A DNA stretch of 64,000 nucleotides from Larix kaempferi. Its lineage: Eukaryota > Streptophyta > Pinopsida > Pinales > Pinaceae. Positions 1 to 10,961 of the stretch are shown piece after piece. The translations under genes and the position numbers were made by a program. Positions within the stretch are counted from its first letter, which is position 1. Each line of letters opens with the position of its first letter. The notes under the pieces were generated by a model. The model did no database searches and was not told the DNA's origin. It saw only the letters and a program-made list of their open reading frames with translations. The DNA lies in NCBI GenBank assembly GCA_027924585.1, contig BSBM01000232.1, forward strand, positions 29,336,001 through 29,400,000, given 5' to 3'.

Positions 1-1185
1 GTGTTTTCTCTTTATATATGGGCATTTTTCTACATGTTTGTGCTTTTTTTTCTCAAAACACTAACCCTCACTATTTAATTTTCAGAAAATTTTCAAGTTT
101 TTCTTTATTTATTTTTTAATTAGATCTAAGTTGAAATCCATTGAATACTAACTTGATATCAAGGATATATATTTCTTGCAACAGATATAGTTGTTTAACA
201 CCTATTTCATTAAACTTGGACTTATTAGGCAAAATGTGGACTAAGAAAGTGTGAATTTAGACTTTGAAAGTGTCAATATCAATCTTTCTATAGTGCAAAA
301 TTAGGTTTTGAAAGTGGCAATATTGGATTTGAATAGTGTGTTTTTCTCTTCGAACAATGTGTTTTTTTACTACTTGTGAACCCTAAAATTGCAGGTTTTT
401 ATTATGAAACTATGAATTTCAATTCAAAAAGTGTGAATTTCAAATAAAAAATGCAAATTTTGAATTGAAAAGTGTGAATTTCAAATCAAAAAATGCAAAT
501 TTTGATTTGAAAAGTGCAATTTTCATTTGGAAATGTGCAACCTTTTAAGGTGAAAAGTGAAATGTCTATAATATTCAGTCCTTGTTTGAATAGAAAGTTT
601 ATCAGTGCTTGTTTCTCTTTTGATACAGTATCAAGAATATCTATCTTTTTACATACATAATTTTAACAGTTCCAAATGAGGAAGGAATTCTCTGCGTAAT
701 TTGTACAGGCGCAACTTACTTACACAGTACTAACCAGTAAATGGTGTATTCTGTATCACAGTAGTATTTTTCCTCAAATGCCTAGAGGCTCATGGACATT
801 CCAGATGCTCGACGTTTGCTTGCCCAGCTAGGTTGGCAGACAGACTAAAAGGATTGTAACAAAATATAAATTTGTTGGGATAATATCACATCAAACGATA
901 TATGTAGGAACATCCATCCCACTCTCAATACTATGCCTCACATGTTCTCGTTGTGCCTTAACTACTGCAAGGCCCTTCTCGTTTATTCTAATTTTTTCTC
1001 TTGTCCATCCTAGCCTTGGTGACCATGCCCATATGATGCTATTTACATCGATCATCATATTTTCTTATGCATCAACAACCCATTGTTTCTTTCTATTTAT
1101 GCAGTTTTTGTACAAGACCTTTAGATCCTTCAATGCTCTTGTTGGCTTCCACTATTTCACCTCTACTTTGTAAGACACAAGATTA
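1..1185. other. AT-rich intergenic DNA, no gene seen
   Basis: No open reading frame of substance and no RNA gene is visible. Around 420-540 a short motif alternating GTGAATTTCAAAT and GCAAATTTTGA recurs imperfectly several times, a local low-complexity repeat. The block lies downstream of the minus-strand DUF7869-type pseudogene and may hold its 3' flank; I see no terminal repeat or poly(A) that would fix a boundary. Confidence 0.5.
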
Positions 1186-1557
1186 CTAGCATCTGAATCC
1201 TGATAAATGATTACCAATCGACCTACCCAACCATATTGCACAATTTGGCTCTGGTGATTGCACAATGACCATTTGGCCCTTCACAACATCCACTCTTGGA
1301 ATGAATTCATCTCTAGGCTTGTTGCATACTGGTCCAACATAGAAATCCTGCAAAGCAAGAACATTTTCATTCAAATAGGCATCCATAATTTCATGTTCAA
1401 ATCTTGTAGGTTCACTACTATGAATATCATGGCTTGTCGATGGCCAAAAGTTAGTTGTTGAATGATTAACACTCTCGAAGGGACTGTCCAAAGCTTTATA
1501 TATAGCCTCCCAATAATTTAACTTGGGACACCAAAAATTGTTCACCTCCCTTCTCAA
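1186..1557 (-). pseudogene. C-terminal fragment of a DUF7869-type protein
   Basis: A 123-codon minus-strand frame downstream of the DUF7869 core. It contains a segment KGQMVIVQSPEPNCAIWLG that looks like the small strand-rich tail seen after DUF7869 cores. It is separated from the core by about 220 bases with no continuing frame, so I read it as a broken 3' part of the same gene. An intron between the two cannot be excluded. Function is unknown; assignment rests mainly on position and strand. Confidence 0.4.
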
Positions 1558-1779
1558 TCCCTTGATTCCAGAATGAAATATATGTTTCTATTCCTTTTTT
1601 TTATTTCGTCAATGTCTGAAGGTCTTTTTTATTGCATATTTAATAACCTAGGCTATCCCACTAGCAATTTTGCGCTACCATATGGAAATTACCGCCACAG
1701 ATGAATAGGCGACGAGCAAGCTTCATCCTGAAGTTATTCCCTCCATTGCATGACTGGAATTTTATCTATGAGCTGAAAT

Positions 1780-2529
1780 TTAAAAAAATTGGCATTTTTT
1801 GATACTGTTGATTTTGGCATTTCCATCCAAAAGGTGGGGTTTCACAAAACTCTTAAAATCGTAAAGTTCATCAATTAGATAAGGGACATAGAAATTTTGA
1901 TCTTCACATGGCCTATACGTGTCCATAATTTCCGAGAGTGAAAATATATCCTTGCGCATTAGATTTATTGATAACCTTCCATAAGTTCCATCTATGTCTT
2001 CATGGGTGTGTCCAACCGAGAGGAATCCAACGTCAACTATCTCGAACAATCTCCTTGCTGTTAAAAGAGATAAAAATGCAAATATAAAGCAGTTTTTGTT
2101 ATCACATGAACAATTATCCATTTGCAACAACAATATGGGTGGTATTTTTCTATTTGGCATGCATTGATTAGTACCATCAACACACAATATATCATGTTGC
2201 ATTACATCTTGTCTGTATATCACACACCTTTCATATGACTCTGATTGCAATATAACATCATGCAATTGGTGCTTAGATGTTCTGTCTTTGTAGAGCAAAT
2301 CACCATATTTATCAACCACTGGTTCTTCAAGACTCTTCAGGCATTTAGCTAGGGATGTCACAGTGAAATTCAATCCCATCTCTAAAAATGAGAGGCTGAA
2401 ATGGGAAAGACCCCTAGTCTTGTGCCCATGAGTCAACATTCCAGTCAATGATATGGGAATATTCATAACATTACTAAAATATCTTTCCTTCTTACCCATC
2501 CTTGGAATGGAAGTCTTTGACTTATCCAT
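1780..2529 (-). pseudogene. DUF7869 core domain (DDE-transposase-like)
   Basis: This frame holds the hallmark motifs of the DUF7869 family known from plants and some animals: DKSKTSIPRM at the start, TGMLTHGH, LQMDNC near residue 135 and GHTHEDIDGTYGRLS near residue 172. The spaced acidic residues in DKSK, LQMDN and THEDID suggest an RNase H-like, DDE-transposase-like fold; that is inference from the pattern. The family-typical lead-in (a frame reading NPKDFLSIVRDKMDK) is visible just upstream but in a shifted frame around 2540-2570, so the gene is broken here. Upstream pieces of the same protein follow at 2648-4445 and, beyond the LINE, at 19741-19933. It could be a domesticated gene or an old DNA transposon; no terminal inverted repeats were found. 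Confidence 0.72.
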
Positions 2530-2647
2530 TTTGTCACGAACAATACTCAGAAAATCCTTTGGATTTTTTTGTGAAGCTAATCTGTGAGAATAATATACTT
2601 AGAGAAAACTTGCGTGCGATATATTTATTATGAGATGCCTGATTCCC

Positions 2648-3052
2648 TCACAACCTTTCCAGCTCAGCTGGATCAGTGGTCCCCTTAAGCCTATCATGTA
2701 TTGCAATGCATTCATTACAGCTTGCAAAGGATTTTGATTTAGAAATTTTAACATCTCGAAAATATTCTCTCATCACCCTGCTAAAGGAGGATTGTGATAC
2801 TGGAGGAAAACCAATACTTTCGATTTCTTCATTTGCCATTTTTCACAGCAAACCATAGGACATATTAGATGGCAATAATTTCAATTTTGTCCTTGTTCCA
2901 TCGTCACTGATTAATCGTGTAATATGTGGAGATTTGTCTGAATTCTCTTCTACAATTTTATTAATAGTATCTACCAGTGCAACATTGTTCTCCCTAGATT
3001 TTTCCAATCCATTGTTACCATGCACAACTCTCACATCACCATTCAAGAACAT
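2648..3052 (-). pseudogene. DUF7869 protein, middle region (one in-frame stop)
   Basis: Two open stretches (2843-3052 and 2648-2839) share one frame and are separated by a single TGA at about 2843-2845. The first carries VRVVHGNNG and LPSNMSYGLL. The second carries SFSRVMREYFRDVKISKSKS followed by FASCNECIAIHDRL, a Cys-x2-Cys pair that normally precedes the DUF7869 core. Order and motifs fit the family, so this is the same gene as the core at 1780-2529, inactivated by at least one stop and one frameshift. Confidence 0.62.
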
Positions 3053-3156
3053 GCTTTTCTAATTGTAGAAAGTGCTCCTTTTTATCCCATGGAATTTATA
3101 CCATGCATTTTGACAGATGTTTATTGTGTCTAATCTCATTGTAAATGTGCTTATTT

Positions 3157-3489
3157 TTATGTCATCTCCTTCTTTGGCATAGGAGCATTTGATCCCATAG
3201 AATTTATAACATATTGTCTTGTTGAATTTCCATTCATACTATGAAATTTATTCACACATTCAACTATTGATTGAAGTGAAATTTTTGATATACAAAGATT
3301 TGAGCAACAATGTTCAATGACAATTTTTGAAAGGAATGCACCCTGATCAATTCCAAGCCTGTAAGGTACCGAGCTTGAATTTCTTTCAGAAATTTTAGTT
3401 CCAGCTCGCCGCTTTACGGAATTGTATGGCCTTGTTCCATTACCTTTAACATCTGTATATTCATAATGGAGAGTACCTGGAAGGACCAT
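3157..3489 (-). pseudogene. DUF7869 protein, Cys-rich upstream region
   Basis: The frame contains EHCCSNLCISKISLQSI followed by a helical stretch and RQYVINSM. A CC-x3-C motif followed by a helix and an (E/T)RQYI-like sequence is the usual N-terminal signature of DUF7869 proteins. It sits in the expected order upstream of the middle region, on the same strand. No known catalytic role for this part. Confidence 0.55.
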
Positions 3490-3504
3490 CTGTAAAGGAC
3501 ATTC

Positions 3505-4445
3505 TTAAAAAATATTCCAAATGTTGACCATGTCTTCGTATGTGTTCTTTTTTAGTATAACATCCAAATGAACATCATTGAGGTCAAGAAAATTGTTTTC
3601 CGACCATCTTACAAGAGAGCCTTCAAATACACCACAATCCTTGCAATTGCAGAAGAATTCATGAACTAAAATACCAAACTCACCAACATCTAGTGGTTTG
3701 AATTGTACAATGTCTCCTTCAAAAACAGTTGACACTATTCCCCGAGCAACATATTGTGGCTTCAAAGAACATTGATGTATCAAATTAACTTTCTCTCCCA
3801 CAAACTTGATATTGTGATTTTCTCTTAATACTTTCAGAGTAGTTTTAGTTTATTATTATTGAAATTGCTTTCAAAAGAAAGCAATGTTTCTGTATTAAAA
3901 TCTATGATTATTTTAATCGGACATACAAAAAAAACTCCACTGCTTAACCCTGGACAACATGCCATACAAGAAAAAACCACTTCATCCACCAGAATAGCAA
4001 AGGAGAAGTCACCCAAAAAATTTCCTCCAACAAAATCAGTCCCACTCACATTTGTTACAAAACCTATGGAAATGCAATCCTTGCATTCTGAACACTTATG
4101 TAACAACTTATTTTTTCTCATAATAAAAGAAGATTTATTCTTAGTTGTTATCATATGTTCTACACTCGTTGAAGTAGAAGCTGGTATATCATTCACCTCA
4201 TTCTCGTGAAGAGTATATCCAATGTGGTTAACGATCTCAAATGCATTCCATTGAATATAACCACCAACTTCCTCTGATAATGTATCTGCACCTTCTGATG
4301 GATAGGGAAATAGAAGACTTTCATTTAAAGTCTTAGTAATTTTTACAGTAATACATCTATCATGAATGTTGATATTATGAAATATTTTTCTTTCTGGAAA
4401 AGACATTCCTTCAACAAATTTCAATCCATTCAAAAGGAGGTCCAC
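3505..4445 (-). pseudogene. N-terminal region with a DUF8039-like segment
   Basis: Two frames (3834-4445 and 3505-3801). The upstream one has a run from KIFHNINIHDRCITVKITKT to GGYIQWNAFEI that resembles DUF8039, the domain next to plant transposase proteins that ends in a typical G-x-(F/Y)-(V/I)-QW. It also has cysteine pairs (KCSECKDCI; SCMACCPG). The reading frame runs to the LINE target site at 4439-4453 and is open on the other side of the LINE at 19741-19800, which shows that the LINE landed in this coding region. The DUF8039 match is by eye and weak. Confidence 0.45.
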
Positions 4446-4453
4446 ACATTGTT
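4439..4453. repeat. LINE target-site duplication, 3' copy
   Basis: GGTCCACACATTGTT is repeated exactly at 19741-19755. It is directly followed by a T-run, which is the LINE poly(A) read on the plus strand, as expected for target-primed reverse transcription. The last two T could belong to the tail, so the minimum duplication is 13 bp. Confidence 0.93.
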
Positions 4454-4878
4454 TTTTTTAACAGGAATGGTTAGTATTTAGATTTATGAAATCCAACTGC
4501 CTCAAAAATGGAGAATTACATTTTGCCTTAGCGGCTTCCTCATGCCCACTATGCTCAAATTCCCATTCCTACAACACTCAATACAGAGCTTCTTAGCTGC
4601 CAAGACTCTGGCTAGTGCCAGCCTGCTAATCAGGCCTATAATACAAACAAACTGTTTCAATAATATGCAAAAAAACATTGTAGAAGAGGCTTAACAGTTG
4701 AAGGTCTTATTGACTGAATCCTGTAGCTGAGTAAGGCATTGCTTCCTGCATTGACTGCATCATGTCCCATTTTTTCACCTCTCTTTCCATCCGCCGATCA
4801 AACTGCCCCTCTATCACGTCCATTTAGATTATAATTGTGATCAGTCTCCATTTCCTCAGCGTGCCTCTTCCCATCTCT

Positions 4879-5457
4879 CTATGGTTCCTGATATGGAATG
4901 GAGTCCCTTTCTTCCACTTCATTGATGCTGAGAATTCCTTGTCCAAGTCGCACAGCCCAGTTGGCCTCCCGATCAGCCTCGGCATTGTTAGCTCTAAGCA
5001 CATGGAAATACTCCAACATATTAAAGGACTGACAGAGATTTTTAATCCTGATGACTATTCTATTCAAATTCATGTCTTTGGAGTATTGATTTTTCACTAA
5101 TAGCTTGATGATGTTTTGCGAGTCCCCTACAATTCTAGCTCTTTCAATTCCAATCCTTTTGAGCTTCCTAAGCCCCTGAAGAAGCGCATATGCCTCTGCT
5201 TGATTACTGGAAGTGATCCCCAATCCCCAGGCATAATTAATCTCAATAGTGTCTTCAGCATTTCGAATTACCCTGCCCCCTCCAGTACGCCCAGGGTTAC
5301 CTTTGGCTGCCCCATCAAAGAATAGGCTATATTGGCCTGCATTCCTCCTCCATTTGATAAGCTCTTCCCCATCTAGTCTGATTTGCCAAGGTTCGAATTT
5401 CCTCAGTCTACCTTCATCTGTAGGAATATTCAAGCCCAACTGGTTCCCCCAATCCAT
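4879..5457 (-). pseudogene. LINE ORF2 C-terminus: RNase H
   Basis: An RNase H of the RVT_3 type that plant LINEs carry at the C-terminus of ORF2; it removes RNA from RNA:DNA hybrids. Visible signature: YSLFFDGAAKGNPGRTGGG (first Asp), SNQAEAYALLQGL (Glu), IVGDSQNIIKLL (second Asp), and ANNAEADREANWA (last Asp). Upstream frames are shifted, so it is no longer joined to RT. The stop lies at the 5' edge of the 3' UTR. Confidence 0.88.
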
Positions 5458-5516
5458 TTCCTCTTGGGTTAGAGTGCCCCTTGTTTTCAGATCAGTTTTA
5501 GACTGAAGAAATTCCC

Positions 5517-6571
5517 TTAGAGTGTTTTTTGTTTTTGCCCAAACTTGCTGTGGACTAAGAGCTTTGTCTTGGAAAATTTGTTATTCCTCTCCAACCAAAT
5601 TTTCCAGCAAATGAATTTTGGGAGCGTCATCCATCCAATATTGAGCCAACCTTTTGAATTGAGTGACCCAGGGTACATTGATCTCCAGTTTTCAAATAAA
5701 TCAGTGATCAAGCTAGGAAAAGCTGTTTTCCAAAAACCAAGAGCTTCAATCCAGATTTCCTTCAAAAATTTACAGCCTAAAAAGAGATGCTCAATGTTTT
5801 CATAATGAATTTGACAGAGTGGGCATCTAGATGGGCTGTGGAACCCCCTCTTCGACAGGTTCTCACCAGTAAGAATACTGTTATGAGCCAGTGTCCATAT
5901 GAAAAGATCAATCTTGGGAATGCTTTTGATTTTCCAAATTCCAATCCAAACAGCTGGGTTAGTAGGAACAATAGGGGTTCTTTTCAGAACTTTGTAACCC
6001 TGTGCAACAGTGTATAAGCTAGAATTTACTCCCCAACCTCTTTTATCTTGCTTCCTTTATGATAAAGGGGCTTTCCCAGTTAGTCTCTCCATGAGCTGTT
6101 GCCAGGCATTTGCTAGATCTGGAGGAATTTCCAATGTTTTTCAGCCTTTCCACTGTTCAGCTTCCCACTCTGAAATGTCTAAAAGAGTAATCAGCCTGTT
6201 TTGAGTCATCCAGTGGCTTAGATGCCCCAACTCTGGGTCATCTGATAGGGTATCCCCATTCATAATTTTGTCCTTCCAGATATTAATTTTTTTTTCCGTT
6301 TCCTGGGATCCAGTAGATATTCTCATATATCAAAGGGATGGCATGCTTGCAGAGATTGAATATAGGAGAGCCAGATTGAGTAACCGGCGGCGAATCGAGG
6401 CTCCTCATTCTTGAATTCTGGAAATATTTTTTTTACATAGATTTTTGTGCCCATCCCGGTTTTTTGCCAATTTGTCTCCAGAGAATTTTTGCACCCAGCG
6501 CAATATTTTGAGCTTTTAAATCTTTTATCTGCAGTCCACCTTCTAAGAGAGGTTTTGTAATTTTTTCCCAT
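5517..6571 (-). pseudogene. LINE ORF2 linker with zf-RVT-like region
   Basis: Broken frames between RT and RNase H. Around 5777-5971, in a shifted frame, the translation shows the zf-RVT layout: a W..K..P....F.W segment, a (T)GENL.RRG segment, a CPLC pair and a final EHLF. Flanking frames at 5517-5765 and 6141-6571 fit the connection region of plant LINEs. At least three frameshifts separate the pieces. Confidence 0.6.
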
Positions 6572-6735
6572 CTTACTAGTGGTATTTTGTGTTCATTATT
6601 TCTCCCACCTTTCTAGAAAAAAAAGTCTTAAGAGCTTGTCCATCTCGCATAGAATCCCAACTGGGGCCAGTAGCAGAGAGCATTGGAAAATCGGGAGACT
6701 TAAGAGAACAGATTTAATCAGAACCAACTTACCTG

Positions 6736-7644
6736 CTAGAGCCAGGTGGTTCCCCAGGCTTGCAGCTTTTGCTTGAATTTGTCCACCATAGGAAGCCAGT
6801 CAAGTTTCTTGGGTGTCTTCTTGCAAATTGGAAGTCCAAGGTATTTGAACGAATTCCAGTTTGTGGTGCCTTGAAACCCAAAGATTCTTGTTATAGAACT
6901 TAACTCCAACCCAGTCAGGTTCCAACCATAAATTTGACATTTTCCATCATTCACACTGCTTCCCAAGGCATTGAAATATTGATCAAGATTGGTCTTGAAA
7001 GTTTTAGCATTCAGCACCGAGGCTCCTCCTAAAAGCATAGAGTCATCTGCAAACAGTGCATGGTTTAAGTCCCGAACTCCTCTTGCTATTTTGAGGCCCG
7101 TGAGGACCTGTTCATGCCTTCTTTTTTCTAAGAGAAAACTGAAAACAGAAGCTTGGTTAACAAAGAGTAGGGGGGAGAGAGGACATCCCTGATGAAGCCC
7201 TCAAGTGGCTTTGAAGAAGTCAGCAGCTCTTCCATTAACTAGTGGGGAAATCCAAGGTTCTGCTATGCAAGCTTTGATCCATTTTATTAGACGCTCATCA
7301 AACCCGAACTTCTTGAGGACTTCAAATAAAAATTTGTGCCTCACTCTATCAAAGGCATTTGCCAAATCCAATTTAACCGCCATTCCTTTTTCTTTTCTTT
7401 GAAGACTGGAGTGGATTGCTTCTTGCACAAGGATGAGGTTATCAATCATTTGCCGCCCTTTAATAAAACCTCCTTGGTTTTCTGGGATCAGCACCAGGAG
7501 AATGAACTTCAATCTATTATCTATGATTTTGGTGATGAGCTTGTAGCCAATGTTGCAGAGGGAGATAGGCCTAAACCTGCTGAAGGAGCTAGCTCCCTTT
7601 TCTTGGGGATTAGGGCCAGAAAGGAGGAGTTCGTACTTCCCCCC
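6736..7644 (-). pseudogene. LINE ORF2 reverse transcriptase, palm and thumb
   Basis: The minus strand reads SRFRPISLCNIGYKLITKI, GGFIKGRQMIDNLI, VKLDLANAFDRVRH (first catalytic Asp of the palm) and then, in a shifted frame near 7030-7060, the FADD box (HALFADDSMLLGG), followed by FKYLGLPI. This is the standard order RT2 to RT7 of L1-type enzymes. The enzyme makes cDNA at the nicked target. The 5' part of the domain lies across element A at 16924-17110. Frameshifts near 7100-7200 split it. Confidence 0.85.
7640..7644. repeat. TSD of element A, left copy
   Basis: CCCCC directly before TGTTGTGG. The same five bases follow the other LTR at 16924-16928. Because the site is a C-run (six C in total at 7639-7644), the exact register is ambiguous by a base, but the LINE frame closes properly when one copy is removed. 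Confidence 0.85.
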
Positions 7645-8227
7645 TGTTGTGGGGAAAATGCACCTATAGTTAAGGGGAGAAACTACCAACTTACGGTGAT
7701 AAAGATAGACTTACAAGCATTCTGCAAGTACAACAAATAAATGAAGAGATTAGGGTTTAGAGATGTAGGCACCTCATTCAGAAGGTTGATCCTAGCTTTG
7801 CCTCCCTCGCTCTTCAATGCTATTCAATGTCGCAATGCCCAGACCTACAAAACAACTTGATACCTTTCTCAAATACATTTGACTACATATATAATACTGA
7901 TATCCATAATGGAAAGAGGCATCAAACTATAATCAAACAGTAATCAAATATTAAGACACATTAATAGGTCATATTTGGAAAGAGAAGAACGTCTGATATT
8001 TATTAATGAATGAAAGCAAGTACATAAAGTTATATCTTCCTTCAAGCTTGGCACTTCACGAAACCTAGATTCAAAGTCTCCTGCTTCCGTTCTCCAAGGA
8101 TTCCAGCCTCTAATCAACTGTGCTAGGGTTTACTAGAAACTAAGCACAAGAGAGGGGGATGAGGGTCTCCATTCCTCCAGCACAACAATATTGTAGACTT
8201 GGTCCCTTCACATGGCCCTTCTACCCT

Positions 8228-8236
8228 CCTTATATA
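8228..8236 (-). promoter_or_regulatory. TATA box in element A LTR
   Basis: TATATAAGG on the minus strand, about 460 bases after the LTR start, flanked by GC-richer sequence. It lies about 100 bases downstream of the inverted-repeat cluster, which marks U3 and the probable start of R. The equivalent in the other LTR is at 16453-16461. Confidence 0.6.
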
Positions 8237-8332
8237 GTCAGTGAAGGATAGGAAAAGAAGTTATAACCGAGTAGGAGGTTCCCCAACCAACTTAACTTCC
8301 CAAAATTTTGAGATTTTAACCAAAACAGGGGT

Positions 8333-8365
8333 GTACGCTACTCTATAATAGACAAAGTAGCGTAC
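8333..8365. repeat. Perfect inverted repeat in U3 of element A
   Basis: Arms GTACGCTACT and AGTAGCGTAC (10 bp each) around a 13-base loop. The other LTR has the same arms at 16558-16590; the arms show no change between the two LTRs while the loop has two. Further half-copies (GAGCGCTACT, AGCGCTC) follow to 8445. Confidence 0.85.
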
Positions 8366-8698
8366 ATATGGAGTTGAGCGCTACTTTAATCAAGCAAAGT
8401 CGCATACACATGCTACTATCTTGCCTGTGTACCAGCGCTCATGTTGAAAAATGGCCAAAAACAGGCTTTTCTGCTCATTTTCAGGAGATGGTTTGGTCTG
8501 GAAAAATGTTCCTAAGGGTCATATACATCAAATGGGTCAAGAATGAGGTAATTTCAACCAATTTTAGTGTCCCAAATGACTCCTCCATCCACAAATGTCC
8601 TACTATGTGACTGAAACTTGATCTCAAGAAGTGTCATCATGCGACCAAGGGAAGCAAGTGTCGTCATAGATGGAGAGGTGTCATTTCAAGCTATAACA

Positions 8699-8710
8699 GA
8701 TGCCCCCTAA
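8699..8710 (-). promoter_or_regulatory. Polypurine tract of element A
   Basis: On the minus strand TTAGGGGGCATC directly precedes the 3' LTR. A G-run of this form just upstream of the LTR primes plus-strand DNA synthesis in Ty3-type elements. Confidence 0.75.
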
Positions 8711-10540
8711 TGTATGAGGTCAGAGGGAGTATGGGAAACGATGGTCGAAATACATTATAAATAACAAAGAGTTGAATCATGGAGGAACGGAGAAACCAAG
8801 AATCATAGGCTCAAATGAAGTACCTGAAAGCAAAGGCAATGTCAGAAAAAATTATCCTTGGGGTAACTGTCCATGTTCAAATGGTGGAACATGACCTCCA
8901 ATAGGATACAATAATGATCCAAATACTGATGTATATATCATGGCCACTAGAATAACCAAGCGTGGATCCATGAGGAACATAAATGTAAACATAGCCACAT
9001 AAATACAAGGTGGATCTATGTCAAAACTGGAGAACATAGCCATAGAGAACAAGCTGGATCTATGTCTCATCAAGAACCCAACAAGAGTGTGGCTCAGTCT
9101 TGTGCAACTTGGGCGATAACATAAATAAGGTGATGCTATCAAGGATCCCAAGGTCTTCATCCAAAAACAACCCAAGGTACAAACCTATCCATGCGAATAA
9201 ATGAGTTGATGTCGAACATGGGAGGTATCATTCGATTACCAGTCATTGATGTATACCGTTAACAAACGCGAGGGTGTCCACCAATAATGAAAATGGAACC
9301 CAAGGTACCTAGTACATTCAAGCAAGTGCGAATAAGTGGTCTTGCCATCGAACACTTGAAGAATCCATCGGATAGAAGACATTGATGTATTCCCATCTAT
9401 CCAATGGTGAGGGAAACTGCCATTAATGACTACAATCCCCAAGGTACTAACCAAAACTCTAAACTTCATTCCCAGAGCACAATGAGTTGAAGTCGATGGG
9501 AAGAAGTCCGTTGGAAGGGAGGCCTTAATGCATCCTCCATCATCCAACACGAGGGACACTCAACAGGTGTGAGCTGATTTGGAGTAGGACTGAACACATG
9601 ATGAAACATACTGACACCAAGGAATGGCCGACACATGAGGTCAAGGCAACTGCAGAATGGCTGACACAGGTTGTATCCTTGAACAGTGAGCATGACATAA
9701 GAGTGACTGAGGCAGCTTTTAACACAAAGAGACCACAATACAAATCTGCAATGTAGGAGACATTAACAGATTCTCCAAATGATTGGAAGACTAACCAGAC
9801 AGAGGAGTAGGAACTCTAAGATCAGGTTTACCCTAAGGCCAACGCTAGAACCCAACTTGTTTAATAGACTCAAAACAGGTGCTTTGTTCAAGGAGATAGT
9901 TGACTCGCTGCCATCATATTGAAAGATATTTTAACATTCTTCCCTTCCCTTTCCTTTTTCATTTTTTAACGAGCTTGACAAAGAACTAAAGCATGCTCGA
10001 CGGTATTTTCATATTTAAGGAGTCTGAAAAACCTAGAAGAAAACTCCATACACCTATCCGTGGATTTTATATCGAGCCCGGATTGGTCTGTGCTCGACGG
10101 TGTTTTCTTGCTTATAGAGTTGAAAAACTTAAACAACCCTCTATACACCATCTCGTGGATTTCACATCGAGCTCGAGTAGGTGAATGCTCGCTTGGTGTT
10201 TTCACATTTCAAGAGTCTGAAAACCCTAAAGATGACTCCAAAGGTCCTTTTTCATAAAGTTAGTCTCCTTCCCTGAAAAAGTGTAAAATGATGAAAGAAG
10301 AACTCTTCTAGCGCATACAAGAGTATACCTAGAGTATACCTTTTCCGTAAAGTATCCACCAAGGCCCAGAAAAGGGGTAATTCTATACCTAAGTGGATGT
10401 CGGTTTAGTTATTTTAACGAGCCCGAAAAGACAACTATGCTCGGCAAACTTTTCCTATTTAAGGAGTCTGAAAAGGGCTTAAAAGAACTCCATAGGGATC
10501 TTTTCCGTAAAGCTTTAACGAATCCGGAAAAGTAAACTCA
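8711..10540 (-). other. Element A 3' non-coding region with diverged repeats
   Basis: No believable gene. Imperfect duplications are visible: a unit of about 165 bases around 9235-9450 (each copy with CATTGATGTAT and CCCAAGGTAC), and a unit of about 105 bases at 9985-10250 containing GCTCGACGGT or GCTCGCTTGGTG, TTTTC, and GAGTCTGAAAA. This occupies the place where RT, RNase H and integrase would be in a complete element. Confidence 0.6.
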
Positions 10541-10855
10541 TGACCTCCTTACTGTTTTTAACGAGCTCAAAGGAGATAGGAAAATTCTCACAACTTCCTT
10601 ACTGTTTTTAATGAGCTCGAAGTGAAGATGAAAGAAATGCTCATAGCCTCCTTACTGTTTTTAACGAGCTCGAAGGAAAGATGGAAGAAATGCTCGTAAC
10701 TTCCTTAATGTTTTTAACAAGCTCGAAGTAAAGGTAGAATAATGCTCGAAACCTACTTACTGTTTTTAATGAGCTCGAAGTAAAAGAAGAATGCTCACAA
10801 CCTACTTACTGTTTTTAACGAGCTCGAAGTAAAAGAAGAATGCTCGAAATGGGAG
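10541..10855. repeat. Tandem repeat, about 50 bp x 6
   Basis: Six units, each with CTTACTGTTTTTAACGAGCT followed by CGAAG, an A-rich stretch and AATGCTC. The units vary in length (49-54 bases) and contain the palindrome GAGCTC. Part of the element A 3' region. Confidence 0.82.
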
Positions 10856-10961
10856 GAGACGAGTGTCAGGGACATGCAAAACTAGCTCCAAGCGCATGGA
10901 ACAAAGCTATGCCTAATGTAAGGAACATGAGCAAGATAAGGACACTCAGGGTGTGTCTCCT

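Larger units (their letters stand above)
7645..8698 (-). repeat. Element A 3' LTR
   Basis: 1054 bp, equal in length to 15870-16923. On the minus strand it starts TGTTATAG and ends CACAACA. It includes an inverted-repeat cluster (8333-8445) upstream of a TATA-like TATATAAGG (8228-8236, minus). Translations across it are not genes. Confidence 0.93.

Noticed and set aside
8852-9743. Several 67-107-codon minus ORFs in element A
   Set aside because: No motif, overlapping frames, within diverged repeats of a non-coding region.
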